Of a stretch of DNA of 64,000 bases, positions 16,714-25,404 are shown piece by piece. Position 1 is the first letter of the stretch. Each line of letters opens with the position of its first letter. Made by a program: the position numbers and the translations under genes. The notes below the pieces were generated by a model. That model ran no database searches. It worked only from the letters and a program-made list of their open reading frames with translations, and had not been told where the DNA came from. The stretch comes from Chitinophaga sp. YR573 (lineage in GTDB: Bacteria > Bacteroidota > Bacteroidia > Chitinophagales > Chitinophagaceae): NCBI RefSeq assembly GCF_900110995.1, contig NZ_FOJF01000001.1, forward strand, positions 1,691,199 to 1,755,198, given 5' to 3'.

Positions 16714-16953
16714 TTAATTGCTTGCAGCTACGCGACGTAATAGTGTACATGCTGTAGTATTGGGTTTAGATGTACAACGGAGAACGACTCCCATCGTATT
16801 CGTTGTATAGGTCCCTATGCAAAGTGCATCTTTGGGAGCGGTTATACTGGTGCAGAAAAGGGCTTCACTTTGTTTGTATATTTTAAATGCAATTACACCG
16901 CCAATAACAACAAGTACGCTGAAAATTATCAATAGCGTTTTTGCATATTTCAT
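16714..16953 (-). CDS. Small exported Cys-rich peptide, paralogue b
   Basis: A 79-residue protein. Residues 1-24 are a basic-hydrophobic N-terminus (KYAKTLLIIFSVLVVIGG, then AFK) that can act as a signal peptide or anchor. The mature part has four cysteines (FCTS, LCIG, RCTS, ACTL) and many Ser/Thr. The N-terminal pattern MK-AK-hydrophobic-GG-AFK is the same as in the array peptides at 45327-49614 and in the peptide at 39290. It lies 34 bp downstream of its neighbour peptide and 57 bp upstream of the S9 peptidase. It resembles, from memory only, small Bacteroidota proteins of the DUF6520 kind. Function is unknown. Confidence 0.72.
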   Translation of the reverse strand: MKYAKTLLIIFSVLVVIGGVIAFKIYKQSEALFCTSITAPKDALCIGTYTTNTMGVVLRCTSKPNTTACTLLRRVAASN

Positions 16954-16987
16954 AGTGAAGAGGCTTAGTGTTTTATATTATCTTCAT

Positions 16988-17221
16988 TTACATATTCATT
17001 ATAACACGTAAATGTATAGTACATACCGTACTATTGACATCAGTTGTACAATTCATTACTACACCTGAGGGGCTTTGACTATATAATGGGTTGCAGGGAG
17101 TTGTTAATGGGAGTGTATTACACCAAAGAGTCCCATTCATCCGGACTGAATTATATGCCACTGCACCAGTGACAAATGCAACCATGCACAAAATGGTCAA
17201 CATAATTTTTCTTGTTTTCAT
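16988..17221 (-). CDS. Small exported Cys-rich peptide, paralogue a
   Basis: A 77-residue protein with a signal-like N-terminus (KIMLTILCMVAFVTGAVA). The mature region of about 50 residues has four cysteines (WCNT, PCNP, NCTT, VCTI) with spacing close to that of the next gene, so two disulfides are plausible. It is first in the small-peptide/S9 run on the minus strand. The promoter about 140 bp upstream has the window's TCCTAA-like form, and the leader just before the ATG is similar to that of the peptide gene at 39290. Function is unknown. Confidence 0.72.
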   Translation of the reverse strand: MKTRKIMLTILCMVAFVTGAVAYNSVRMNGTLWCNTLPLTTPCNPLYSQSPSGVVMNCTTDVNSTVCTIHLRVIMNM

Positions 17222-17360
17222 AATAAAGGGGCCTTTTAATTCAAAAAGCTAAACTTTAGATTGTTACTGTCTACCTTTAGCGGTCTACCCACAGAAGGTT
17301 GCAGACATTTACCGCCTGTGGAGAATCTATAAATCCTTTAGCTGAAGCTTCCTTTTCTAT

Positions 17361-17396
17361 CAAAACTAATGCGTGTCATCGAAAAAAGGGTTAAGA
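17361..17396 (-). promoter_or_regulatory. TCCTAA-like promoter of the small-peptide/S9 operon
   Basis: On the minus strand: TCTTAAC (17390-17396; one base off TCCTAAC), 21 bp, then TAGTTTTG (17361-17368), an exact -7 box. The leader to the ATG at 17221 is about 130 nt. Confidence 0.5.
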
Positions 17397-17445
17397 GATG
17401 ACAGAGAGATATTGGAGATAGGAGAAATATTTAGGTATTACGAAT

Positions 17446-17478
17446 AAAAAAGGCGAATGAAGTACATTCGCCTTTTTT
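17446..17478 (-). terminator. Terminator of the M28 peptidase gene
   Basis: A perfect 14-bp stem (17446-17459 with 17465-17478) ends in A/T runs on both sides. It lies 4 bp beyond the M28 stop on the minus strand and could work in both directions. Confidence 0.85.
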
Positions 17479-17481
17479 ATT

Positions 17482-19113
17482 TTATTTTCTTTTATTCTTA
17501 AATTCTGATCCCTGCTTCCAGCCGGGGAATTTACTTTCACTTCCCAGTGTCACTCCCACATCAAACAGTAAACGAACATCTTCCACCATTCCGGAGAATT
17601 CCCAGGTGCTGTCCAGCTGATCTGCAGGTGAGTGATAACGTTCGCGGCCATAATTGGTGGCATGAGTGGGTGCCCAGGCAGTATCATGGAAAACAGAGAT
17701 ATTACCACTGCCAGGATACAATGCAGGTACACCTACTTTGGCAAAGTTGAAATGATCTGAACGGAAAAACCAGCCATTAGAAGGGTTTGTTTCCGGTACA
17801 ACAATACGCCCTTGCTTCTTAGCTGCTACAGCAGCGTAATCGTCCATGTCAGACTGACCCAGACCAATAATAGTAATATCCTTTGTACGTCCGAAGAAGT
17901 TCAGCACATCCATATTGATATCCACTACGGTAGAATCCAGTGGATACACCGGATGTGAAGCATAGTATTCTGAGCCTAATAAGCCCTGTTCTTCGCCTGT
18001 AAGTGCAATGAACAGTATAGAGCGGCGGGGGCGCTGTTTCAGCTTGCTAAAGCCGGTTGCAAGCTGTAATAAAGCAGCAGAACCAGAAGCATTGTCGGCC
18101 GCTCCGTTATAAATAGAATCTCCTTTAATGGCCTCTCCTACACCCAGGTGATCCCAGTGTGCTGAATAGATGATGTACTCATTTTTAAGGTCGGTACCCG
18201 GCCATTTGGCTATTACGTTATGAGAAGTGGATTTTTTAATTTTATTGGTGATGACCATTGATGTTGTCACGTTTAATGGTACCGCTTTAAAGCCACGTTT
18301 CTTTGCCTCATTCATTAAAGAGTCTGATACTCCTGCCAGTTTGAACAACTTCTGTGCGGATTCCCTGGAAATCCAGCCTTCCATTGCAGCGCGTGACATA
18401 TTATCATTAGGCGTTTGTAAATCCAGGCGTGGTTTGGACCAGCCACTACGGACTACAGACCAGCCGTAACTGGCGGGTCCCATGTCATGAATAATAATGA
18501 TACCAGTGGCTCCCTGACGGGCTGCTTCTTCAAATTTATATGTCCAGCGGCCATAGTAGGTCATGGTTTTGCCTTTGAAAAGTGCTGCATCATAGAAACC
18601 GGGATCATTGACCATTACGATTACTGTTTTGCCTTTTACATCCAGCCCTTCGTAATCGTTCCAATTGTATTCAGGGGCTACGATACCGAAGCCGGCAAAT
18701 ACCACCTCAGAATTACTGATGGTCACTTTTTCCTGTACTCTGCGGGTAGCTATTACATATTCATCCAGATAAGGTAAACTAAGACTACCGTTTTTGCCTT
18801 TGAACACTAACGGGCCATCGGGTTTGGAAGTCAATTCTACCATAGGCACTTCCTGGAAGTAACTGTTGCCATTACCTGGCTCCAGCCCTATTTCCTTAAA
18901 GCGTTGTTCCATATAATTGATAGCCTTCTCTTCACCAATGGTGAATGGCTTACGGCCCTGGAATTCGTCAGAGGCCAGTTTGCCGATGTCTTTTACAAAT
19001 CCGGCGGAGTCTATAGCTTTAATGGCAGTAGAGTCGTTGTTGGCATCATTGCCACCAGTACCGTTACAGGCAGCTAAGGCTGCGAGGCACATGACAAGGT
19101 ATAATGATTTCAT
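17482..19113 (-). CDS. M28 family zinc aminopeptidase lipoprotein with PA domain
   Basis: A 543-residue lipoprotein (lipobox LAALAAC at residues 10-16). Residues about 100-280 carry a protease-associated insert (NDYEGLDVKGKTVIVM, GATGIIII). The metallopeptidase core follows, with metal ligands in SAHWDHLG (His and Asp), GAADNASG (Asp), TGEEQGLLGS (catalytic Glu and a ligand Glu), NMDV (Asp) and RYHSPADQ (His). This is the full dinuclear zinc set of M28 exopeptidases. It probably trims amino-terminal residues from peptides outside the inner membrane. It is on the same strand as the small-peptide/S9 genes but has its own terminator, so it is likely a separate unit. Nothing is unusual about it. 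Confidence 0.93.
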   Translation of the reverse strand: MKSLYLVMCLAALAACNGTGGNDANNDSTAIKAIDSAGFVKDIGKLASDEFQGRKPFTIGEEKAINYMEQRFKEIGLEPGNGNSYFQEVPMVELTSKPDGPLVFKGKNGSLSLPYLDEYVIATRRVQEKVTISNSEVVFAGFGIVAPEYNWNDYEGLDVKGKTVIVMVNDPGFYDAALFKGKTMTYYGRWTYKFEEAARQGATGIIIIHDMGPASYGWSVVRSGWSKPRLDLQTPNDNMSRAAMEGWISRESAQKLFKLAGVSDSLMNEAKKRGFKAVPLNVTTSMVITNKIKKSTSHNVIAKWPGTDLKNEYIIYSAHWDHLGVGEAIKGDSIYNGAADNASGSAALLQLATGFSKLKQRPRRSILFIALTGEEQGLLGSEYYASHPVYPLDSTVVDINMDVLNFFGRTKDITIIGLGQSDMDDYAAVAAKKQGRIVVPETNPSNGWFFRSDHFNFAKVGVPALYPGSGNISVFHDTAWAPTHATNYGRERYHSPADQLDSTWEFSGMVEDVRLLFDVGVTLGSESKFPGWKQGSEFKNKRK

Positions 19114-19199
19114 TGAGAGATAGTTTGGACTAAGATAAAGCTAAATGTTTAATCTGCTTAGTAGGATAGGCTCAGTTTGAATGTTATGACTGTGTAGAT

Positions 19200-19397
19200 T
19201 GCCAGATGTTATTGATAAATACACTGCATCTGACTGTTTAGTTCTCTGATTTAGCTTTGGAATATGGGTGCAGGATTTGTTTTTCAATTTAACTTCACCT
19301 AATATTCACGTCAGATAAGGTCTATTTATCAATAACATCTGGCACGAAGATTATGTAATCATACTGAGGCACTACCTGGTTAGATATTATCTGACGT
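19200..19397. repeat. Interleaved inverted repeats, possibly a miniature mobile element or structured RNA
   Basis: The gap between the M28 and PepSY genes (19114-19487) has no gene. A 22-bp perfect inverted repeat pairs 19200-19221 with 19323-19344. A second, 10-bp repeat (ACGTCAGATA, 19308-19317, with 19388-19397) crosses it. Short direct repeats around ATGAAGGAG follow at about 19429-19460. I see no transposase. Confidence 0.5.
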
Positions 19398-19487
19398 AGT
19401 CAAAGTGCGCGGTTAATATGCTTCAGGTATGAAGGAGACATGACGCAGACATGAAGGAGCTATGCATCAGGTATGCATTAGCTCTTA

Positions 19488-20705
19488 TTATACAGTAGCT
19501 TCTGCTACTATCTTCTTGTCTGTTTTAGCTTTCTTCTTCCCCTTATTCAACCATACCAGCAAGCCTGTCACCGGTAAACTTGCACAGATCAGGCTAATGA
19601 TAAAGGCCAGGATCTTTCCGGCTATTCCGCCGATAGCGCCTACATGAATATCGTAGTTCATATTGCTCAGCTTCTCTCCTGCATTCCGGTCTTTAGCTGT
19701 AATACGACCCAGCATTTTACCGGAATGTTTATCAAACTGAAAATCATCCCGGTTATAGTAAGTCTCCTTGCTATAATAACCTGACATATATAAAGGAGCC
19801 GTTGCATCCGGAGCCACCGCACTGGCGCTGAAACGTTGTGCATCCGGCATTTCCTTTAGCAACCAGGCGTATGCGATGTCCATTCCGTTAGTGGAAGCGA
19901 CATGTAAGGTATCTGATTTGAAGTCTGCGTGTTGAGGAGGAGTAGTTGTACGGGCTGCCACTACATATACGGCAGCTTCAAACCATCTAAAGGCCCATAC
20001 CATGCCGGTGAAGGCTATTACTAATGCGAGTAACATACTGTAGAACCCAAGTACGTTATGCAGATCATAATTAACCCGTTTGAACTTCGCAGACCATTTG
20101 ATCTTAAAGCTCTGCTCCCTGCTGGCTTTTGTCCATTTTTTAGGCCACCAGAGGATTAGTCCGGTAATGAGCAAGATCACAAAGATGAGGGTACTCCAGC
20201 CTACAATCCCTTCTCCTACAGGGCCATTTAATAATAAACTCCAGTGGATATATTTTACAACAACAAAGAAGTCGTGTTTATAATCGTGGATGCCGGTGAT
20301 GGCTCCTGTATAAGGATTTACAAATACACTTCCATAATAATCTACGGAACCGAACCAGGTAATAGCCTTTTCATTACCAGCCTTATATACCATAAATTCC
20401 CAGGCCCTGTCGGGTTCCCTGTAGAAGGTCATATAATTGATGCTCTTGTCTTTACCAATGGCAGCCTGTGCTTTTTCCTGCAATACACTTGGCGGGAGTA
20501 CCGGAGTAGATTGAGGGGTTACAAAAAGCAGATCCTTGTAGATCATCTCAGAAATCTCTTTCTGGAATACGAATAAACATCCGGTAATACTAACTATAAG
20601 GACTATCAGTCCGGATGCAAGTCCGAGCCAGAGATGTAACCAGGCATTTAATCTTTTCAGCCAGGATTTGCCTTTTTTTCCTGGTGGCTGATTCTGCTTC
20701 CTCAT
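19488..20705 (-). CDS. PepSY-domain inner-membrane protein (iron-uptake-associated type)
   Basis: A 405-residue protein of the PepSY-associated transmembrane family. It has four helices: residues about 25-48 (WLHLWLGLASGLIVLIVSITG), 165-190, 215-240 and 365-390, with conserved His in LNAWLHLW, YIHWSLL and YDLHNVLGFY that suggest haem or metal contact. PepSY-TM proteins in Bacteroidota commonly sit beside TonB receptors for siderophores and are linked to reductive iron release. No receptor is adjacent here. Annotation is by family likeness only. Confidence 0.88.
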   Translation of the reverse strand: MRKQNQPPGKKGKSWLKRLNAWLHLWLGLASGLIVLIVSITGCLFVFQKEISEMIYKDLLFVTPQSTPVLPPSVLQEKAQAAIGKDKSINYMTFYREPDRAWEFMVYKAGNEKAITWFGSVDYYGSVFVNPYTGAITGIHDYKHDFFVVVKYIHWSLLLNGPVGEGIVGWSTLIFVILLITGLILWWPKKWTKASREQSFKIKWSAKFKRVNYDLHNVLGFYSMLLALVIAFTGMVWAFRWFEAAVYVVAARTTTPPQHADFKSDTLHVASTNGMDIAYAWLLKEMPDAQRFSASAVAPDATAPLYMSGYYSKETYYNRDDFQFDKHSGKMLGRITAKDRNAGEKLSNMNYDIHVGAIGGIAGKILAFIISLICASLPVTGLLVWLNKGKKKAKTDKKIVAEATV

Positions 20706-20952
20706 TCATTACAATTTGAATCCACGCTTCCCTTGTGGTTTCACAAACAAGTAATTGATAATAAAGCAATTACCAAAATACGCATAGGTTTGAGCTGGCA
20801 AATGTCTGCTTTTGTCCAAAAACAAACCAGACGAATCAGGAAAATTATTTACGCAAAACGAAATAATCAATATTGTTAAAATGCTCCTAAAAGTCAACTA
20901 ATCAGTGATATGGCAATGGTACTGCAGTACTTCTATTTAATTTGGTATACAG

Positions 20953-21954
20953 ATGACCCTACCATTGTCAATTACAACCCTCAATGGGCATGCTATACTT
21001 TTCGCGCCCGGTTTGCCCCTCGCCTTCACCAGCTTCCTGCTGCAAGGCGCTACACCATATTATGCGCACGGTGATAGCTTTGGCCATCTTATTTATCAGC
21101 AGATCACCAGTGAAAGATATACCGCCTGGGTAAGTCATTATATCATTACGAATCCCGCTGATTTCAGGGTTACTGCCAATGTAAGCGATCTGCTGATGCA
21201 TTATACGGTGAATGGTACCATGTACTATTTGCTTGAAGATAAGGAAAGTGTCACCAGCGATAATCAGTTGAATATTGTGATTGCAGATAATCTGCATCAT
21301 GTAATAAGGTTTAAGTCGCCGGGAATTTATATCGCGGTCAACGTACATCTTCCTATTGCTGAACTGGAAGAATATACCAACAGTTTTCCTGTTGTGAGTC
21401 CCTTCCTCGAAAAAATAGAGAATGGTGACGCTGTTACATTACTGGAACAAAGTATGGTTGCTCCTGAACGCCTGCGGAATATTATCAACGATATTATGGA
21501 ACGCCAGCTTCCCAGTATCGCCAGTGAAAAATACAGAGAACAAAAGACAGGAGAACTCATTATTGAATCACTCGATATGCTTTCACGTTACCTCACAGAC
21601 AATAATGGCCTCAATGCGGCCGATCACGAAAAAGGAGAACGCACAGAGATACATCTGCTGCAACATCTGCAGGCATCTTCTCCTCCTACATTAAAACAAC
21701 TGGCCAAATTTGCCGGTACAAATGAAAAGAAACTGGAAGATATTTTCCGGTACAGGCATGGACTGACAGTATATGACTTCTTCCAGAATGCCAGGATGAA
21801 AATCATTTACCGGAAACTAACTGAAACATATACTCCTTTACAGGACCTGGCAGAAGAATTCGGATACACGGATTATTCCAGCTTCTCCTATGCGGTAAAG
21901 AAACGATTTTCATCCAGTCCAAGAGAATTGAGAAAAAAAAGCAAATTAGTATGA
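20953..21954 (+). CDS. AraC-family transcriptional regulator, paralogue 2
   Basis: A 333-residue homologue of the regulators at 5782, 28834 and 35499, with the same start (LPLSITT), the same middle segment ELIIESLDMLSRYL, and the AraC helix-turn-helix pair near the end (TLKQLAKFAGTNEKKLEDIF; FGYTDYSSFSYAVKKRF). It is followed 157 bp downstream by GH2 paralogue 1 on the same strand, so that gene and the block to 28.6 kb are its likely targets. A TCCTAAA sequence occurs upstream at 20885, but I found no -7 box at the proper distance. Confidence 0.9.
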   Translation: MTLPLSITTLNGHAILFAPGLPLAFTSFLLQGATPYYAHGDSFGHLIYQQITSERYTAWVSHYIITNPADFRVTANVSDLLMHYTVNGTMYYLLEDKESVTSDNQLNIVIADNLHHVIRFKSPGIYIAVNVHLPIAELEEYTNSFPVVSPFLEKIENGDAVTLLEQSMVAPERLRNIINDIMERQLPSIASEKYREQKTGELIIESLDMLSRYLTDNNGLNAADHEKGERTEIHLLQHLQASSPPTLKQLAKFAGTNEKKLEDIFRYRHGLTVYDFFQNARMKIIYRKLTETYTPLQDLAEEFGYTDYSSFSYAVKKRFSSSPRELRKKSKLV

Positions 21955-22073
21955 AAAGATATTCTCTGTCTCCAAAGTTTTTTCTCTTAACCCTAGGTGA
22001 TTTTAATCGTCTGTAATCGAACTTTAAAGCGCGACTATAAAAAACATTTAATGGTATATTGAGGAAAAATAAC

Positions 22074-22107
22074 GTCCTGATTTTCTAATCGGGACATCAT
22101 TTTTATA
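22074..22107 (+). terminator. Probable terminator after AraC regulator 2
   Basis: An 8-bp stem with one G-U pair (22074-22081 with 22088-22095) is followed by ATCATTTTTA. It ends just 5 bp before the GH2 ATG, so it may also act as an attenuator of that gene. Confidence 0.5.
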
Positions 22108-22111
22108 ACCC

Positions 22112-23893
22112 ATGAAGCACCTGATCTTTGTTCTCCTGCTCATTCCCATTTATACAAAGGCAAATACCATTACTTCCGGCTGGCGCATGCAGCCAATACC
22201 AGTGCAAACCCGCTGGGCTAAACAGGTAGACCCGGGCAATGTACTGCCCGAATATCCCCGTCCGCAAATGGTACGTAACAACTGGCAAAACCTGAACGGA
22301 CTATGGAAATATGCTGTTACAGACTGGGATGCACCTCTTCCTGCGGTGTTTGATGGTGAAATACTTGTACCCTTTCCCATTGAATCTGCTTTGTCCGGAG
22401 TCAAACAAGCTTTTTACCCTATGCAACGGTTATGGTATAAACGGAGCATCACAAAACCTGATACGAAGAATGGTCAGCGCGTACTGTTACATTTTGGCGC
22501 GGTAGACTGGAAAGCGACTGTTTATCTGAACGGAAAACTCATTGGTTCACATCTGGGCGGTTATCAGCATTTCTCTTTTGATATTACCGCATCATTGAAG
22601 GATGGTGAAAATGAGCTGGTGGTAAGTGTGTTCGATCCTACTAATATTGGCAGTAATCCTCATGGCAAACAAACATTACGTCCCAGGAATATTCTCTATA
22701 CTGCCTGTAGTGGCATATGGCAGACCGTGTGGATGGAAACAGTACCGTCTACCTATATCAGTACATTGTATATGACACCCGATATTGATGCCAACTGTTT
22801 AGAGCTGTATGTATTCACCGCAGGAACTTCAAAAGATTATACCGTAGAAGCGGTAGCTACTACTTCCAACAATACTGTTTCTACTATTACCGGTGCCCCG
22901 GGAGCTTTACTGGAATTACCGGTAGAGAACCCTCATTTATGGAGCCCCGATGATCCTTTTTTATATAATCTCTCTGTAAGATTATTATATAAAGGTAAGG
23001 TGGTCGATACCGTGTACAGCTATTTTGGTATGCGGAAAATCTCAGTAAAAAATGAAAGATTATATCTTAATAATAAATACCTGTTTCATCTGGGAGTGCT
23101 GGACCAGGGCTACTGGCCGGAAGGCTTATATACAGCGCCAACAGACAGCGCTATGATATTTGATATACAAACGATCAAAGACATGGGATTTAATACTATC
23201 CGGAAACATGTGAAAGTAGAACCTGATCGCTGGTATTATTATGCAGATAAATTAGGTGTATTGGTATGGCAGGATATGATTACCTGCGCCAGTTATTCTG
23301 CTTTTTCAGCAGCTGAATTTGAATCGGAGAATGAGGATAATATATTGCAGTTGCATAACTTTCCATCTATTGTAATGTGGGTACTTTTTAATGAGGGATG
23401 GGGAAGATATGATCAGAAAAGACTGACTGAATATGTAAAAGAAGTGGATCCTTCCCGACTGGTGAACGGGCATTCAGGGGCGAATCTTGATGAAGATGGC
23501 CCTCCTTTATTAAAGGATATGTGGATCAGCAGTGATATTACAGATATACATCGTTATCCGGGGCCGGGGCTGGCACCTACTTTACCCGGTAAGGCCAGTG
23601 TACTGGGAGAATGGGGTGGTGTACGCGTCATCACTCCCGGTCATCAGTGGAATGCTTCCAAAGGCTGGGGATACCTGGATGTTCCGGCAACGGAGTTTGC
23701 CAGTCAGTATGCATATATGATCCGTAAGTTATGCCGTTATCAAAAAGACGGACTCTCAGGGTCTATCTATACCCAACCTTATGATGTTGAATCCGAGGAG
23801 AACGGGTTAATGACTTACGACCGGAAAGTGATGAAAATTCCTGTGGCAGTATTAAAAAAGATCAATGCATCAGTTGTCGAGGTTATTCAATAG
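22112..23893 (+). CDS. GH2 family glycosidase (beta-galactosidase-like), paralogue 1, without tail domain
   Basis: A 593-residue exported glycosidase with a signal peptide ending near TKAN. Domain order is that of glycoside hydrolase family 2: sugar-binding jelly roll (about 50-215, with LWYKRSI, LHFGAVDWKATVYLNGK), an immunoglobulin-like domain (about 220-310), and a TIM barrel (about 315-585). The acid/base Glu is in LFNEGWG (about 428) and the nucleophile Glu in LGEWGG (about 499). The substrate is probably a beta-linked hexose or uronic acid; the sequence does not settle which. Paralogues at 32032 and 52927 carry an extra C-terminal helical tail that this one lacks; a free-standing copy of that tail is encoded just downstream at 24500. 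Its last 24 bp overlap the convergent TlpA-like gene. Confidence 0.9.
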   Translation: MKHLIFVLLLIPIYTKANTITSGWRMQPIPVQTRWAKQVDPGNVLPEYPRPQMVRNNWQNLNGLWKYAVTDWDAPLPAVFDGEILVPFPIESALSGVKQAFYPMQRLWYKRSITKPDTKNGQRVLLHFGAVDWKATVYLNGKLIGSHLGGYQHFSFDITASLKDGENELVVSVFDPTNIGSNPHGKQTLRPRNILYTACSGIWQTVWMETVPSTYISTLYMTPDIDANCLELYVFTAGTSKDYTVEAVATTSNNTVSTITGAPGALLELPVENPHLWSPDDPFLYNLSVRLLYKGKVVDTVYSYFGMRKISVKNERLYLNNKYLFHLGVLDQGYWPEGLYTAPTDSAMIFDIQTIKDMGFNTIRKHVKVEPDRWYYYADKLGVLVWQDMITCASYSAFSAAEFESENEDNILQLHNFPSIVMWVLFNEGWGRYDQKRLTEYVKEVDPSRLVNGHSGANLDEDGPPLLKDMWISSDITDIHRYPGPGLAPTLPGKASVLGEWGGVRVITPGHQWNASKGWGYLDVPATEFASQYAYMIRKLCRYQKDGLSGSIYTQPYDVESEENGLMTYDRKVMKIPVAVLKKINASVVEVIQ

Positions 23894-24364
23894 ATCGCGG
23901 GTAGGCACCTTCCCAGAAAACGTTTCCTGCAATTTCTTATCTCCGTTATACAGTGCCATGAAAGGAACTCCTCTTACTTTAAAAGAATCAATAAAGAAAT
24001 TTTTATAATCCAGATTCATAGTAATGTTAGGATATTTATCCAGCTTAAACTCTTTGATATAGTCTTTTACTTCTGAATAGGGAGAGTTGGTCACCATATA
24101 AATATGGGTATCTTTAAATTTATTGATGTCTTTAATGATATCTTCCAACTGCGAACGACAGTAAGGACAATAAGTAGCAAAATAAAAGAATACTGCCGGC
24201 TTTCCGGTAGGAATATTCTCTGTACTTAAATAGGTAGTACTGTCACTGAGCAACAAACTAAACGCTGGCATTTTAGTACCCACCCGTTCTCCGGTTGTAG
24301 TACGTTCTTTAGCAAAACAGCCAGACAAACCAATCATTAATATCAATACGGTTAACAACTTCAT
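23870..24364 (-). CDS. TlpA/thioredoxin-like lipoprotein, paralogue 1
   Basis: About 164 residues from the ATG at 24364, chosen because it gives a clean lipoprotein signal (LLTVLILMIGLSGC); the longer frame starts at 24406, ahead of the promoter. The thioredoxin fold shows the active-site CPYC in FATYCPYCRSQ and the cis-Pro segment VRGVPFMALY. It is probably a periplasmic thiol-disulfide reductase or oxidase anchored to a membrane. Paralogues are at 42982 and 57521. It is divergent from 24500 and shares a palindromic promoter region with it; its 3' end overlaps the GH2 gene by 24 bp on the opposite strand. Its likely clients are the Cys-containing small peptides or S9/GH2 enzymes of the same locus, by inference. 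Confidence 0.85.
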   Translation of the reverse strand: MKLLTVLILMIGLSGCFAKERTTTGERVGTKMPAFSLLLSDSTTYLSTENIPTGKPAVFFYFATYCPYCRSQLEDIIKDINKFKDTHIYMVTNSPYSEVKDYIKEFKLDKYPNITMNLDYKNFFIDSFKVRGVPFMALYNGDKKLQETFSGKVPTRDLLNNLDN

Positions 24365-24384
24365 ACTGGGGAAATTTACGTCTG

Positions 24385-24420
24385 TAAAATTAGACCTACT
24401 ACACATGGCAGCACTTAGGA
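24385..24420 (-). promoter_or_regulatory. TCCTAA-type promoter of TlpA-like gene 1
   Basis: On the minus strand: TCCTAAG (24414-24420), 21 bp, TAATTTTA (24385-24392). It faces the plus-strand copy 24446-24481 and forms with it a perfect 16-bp inverted repeat. Confidence 0.6.
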
Positions 24421-24445
24421 GATAGCGAATTATTTATTCGCTATC

Positions 24446-24481
24446 TCCTAACAATTATATTCCGTCTTTAGGCTACTTTAT
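24446..24481 (+). promoter_or_regulatory. TCCTAA-type promoter of the helical tail-domain gene
   Basis: TCCTAAC at 24446-24452, 21 bp, then TACTTTAT at 24474-24481. The leader to the ATG at 24500 is short. Confidence 0.6.
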
Positions 24482-24499
24482 CTTACCCAAAATATAGCC

Positions 24500-25279
24500 A
24501 TGAAAATCTTACTCTGTTGCCTGTTACCCCTGATAGTTTCTGCACATTTTGGTGCAGTGAACTGGCAAACTACCGTCGTGGCCGATACTGCCAACCCGGA
24601 TAATCAATATGCCGCATTGCTGGCGCAATATAAACAGGGTAAAAAAGATCCTGCATTCATCCGTAGCCTGGCACAGATGGCGGTAAGGGTGAATGATAAA
24701 GAGAATGCTTCAAGGCTCAGTGGAGAGTTTATTAAAACGGTACCTGATCTCTATACCCCTGCAAATCTTCAATTCATCAGTCAGTTTACCAACAGTGTAA
24801 TCGACCCGGGATTCCAGTTCTTTCTTAAGAACAGGACGCGGATTGATGCCGTATTAGGACAAAATCAGGCGGAACTAAAGGTGATGAGCATTATTTTCCA
24901 GGACGAGATCATGCCTTTCATCGCCAGTCAGGATAATACCCCCAACTGGACCATGTTCGAAAAACATATTATCACGTTATACGGCGATCCGGGGGAGGAA
25001 ATCTATCTGAAAGCCAGGGCTTTATATAGCCTGAATAATAACGACTGGAATAATTTTTCCGCAGCCATTGATCCTTATATTATGAAGTATGGCGAAAAGG
25101 TATCTCCCAATGTGCTGAATCTTTTCGGGGTATTTATGAGTGCAAATGCGGAGCGACTCTATAAGCTGGGAAAGACAAAGGAAGCCATTGAATGGGAAGA
25201 GAAAGCACTGGTGCTGGTCGTTGAAAAAAATAAACCGGCCATAAAAGTTGCACTGGAAGAAATGAAAACAGAAAAATAA
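24500..25279 (+). CDS. Exported stand-alone helical (TPR-like) tail-domain protein
   Basis: A 259-residue protein with a signal peptide (ILLCCLLPLIVSAHFG). The mature part is all-helical and aligns with the C-terminal extensions of GH2 proteins 32032 (ADMSDPGMKYSGLFQEYMNG, then KREPAFL) and 52927 (ADTANPDLQYGAMLQQY, then QGKKDPQFLRGL), and with the C-terminal half of the thioredoxin protein at 30638. Common landmarks are the opening ADTANPD, QGKKDPAF, TDPGF/IDPGF, YG-PGEEIYLKA, and the closing YKLGKTKEAIEWEEKAL, which is TPR-like. Here the domain is free and has its own signal peptide, next to the one GH2 paralogue that lacks it, so it may still act with that enzyme. Molecular function is unknown. 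Confidence 0.8.
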   Translation: MKILLCCLLPLIVSAHFGAVNWQTTVVADTANPDNQYAALLAQYKQGKKDPAFIRSLAQMAVRVNDKENASRLSGEFIKTVPDLYTPANLQFISQFTNSVIDPGFQFFLKNRTRIDAVLGQNQAELKVMSIIFQDEIMPFIASQDNTPNWTMFEKHIITLYGDPGEEIYLKARALYSLNNNDWNNFSAAIDPYIMKYGEKVSPNVLNLFGVFMSANAERLYKLGKTKEAIEWEEKALVLVVEKNKPAIKVALEEMKTEK

Positions 25280-25336
25280 GTGTGTGGATGTTACTTTTTT
25301 AAAGGTAGTGCAACTTTAAGTCCACACACTTATTTT
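25273..25336. terminator. Bidirectional terminator between convergent genes
   Basis: A 16-bp perfect inverted repeat (25273-25288 with 25321-25336) flanked by A and T runs lies between the tail-domain gene and GT-C paralogue 2. It includes the TAA of the former. Confidence 0.75.
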
Positions 25337-25404
25337 ATCCCAGGTAAGTGACATTATAAGACACAACTTTTTTATCCTCCTGATGTTTCCCCCAAAACTT
25401 CCTG

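Noticed and set aside
20885..20891. TCCTAAA upstream of AraC regulator 2
   Set aside because: No -7 box at 20-21 bp; the hexamer alone is expected by chance many times in the window.
20709..20897. 62-codon frame upstream of the PepSY gene
   Set aside because: No recognisable domain, poor start context, and it occupies the promoter gap; treated as chance.
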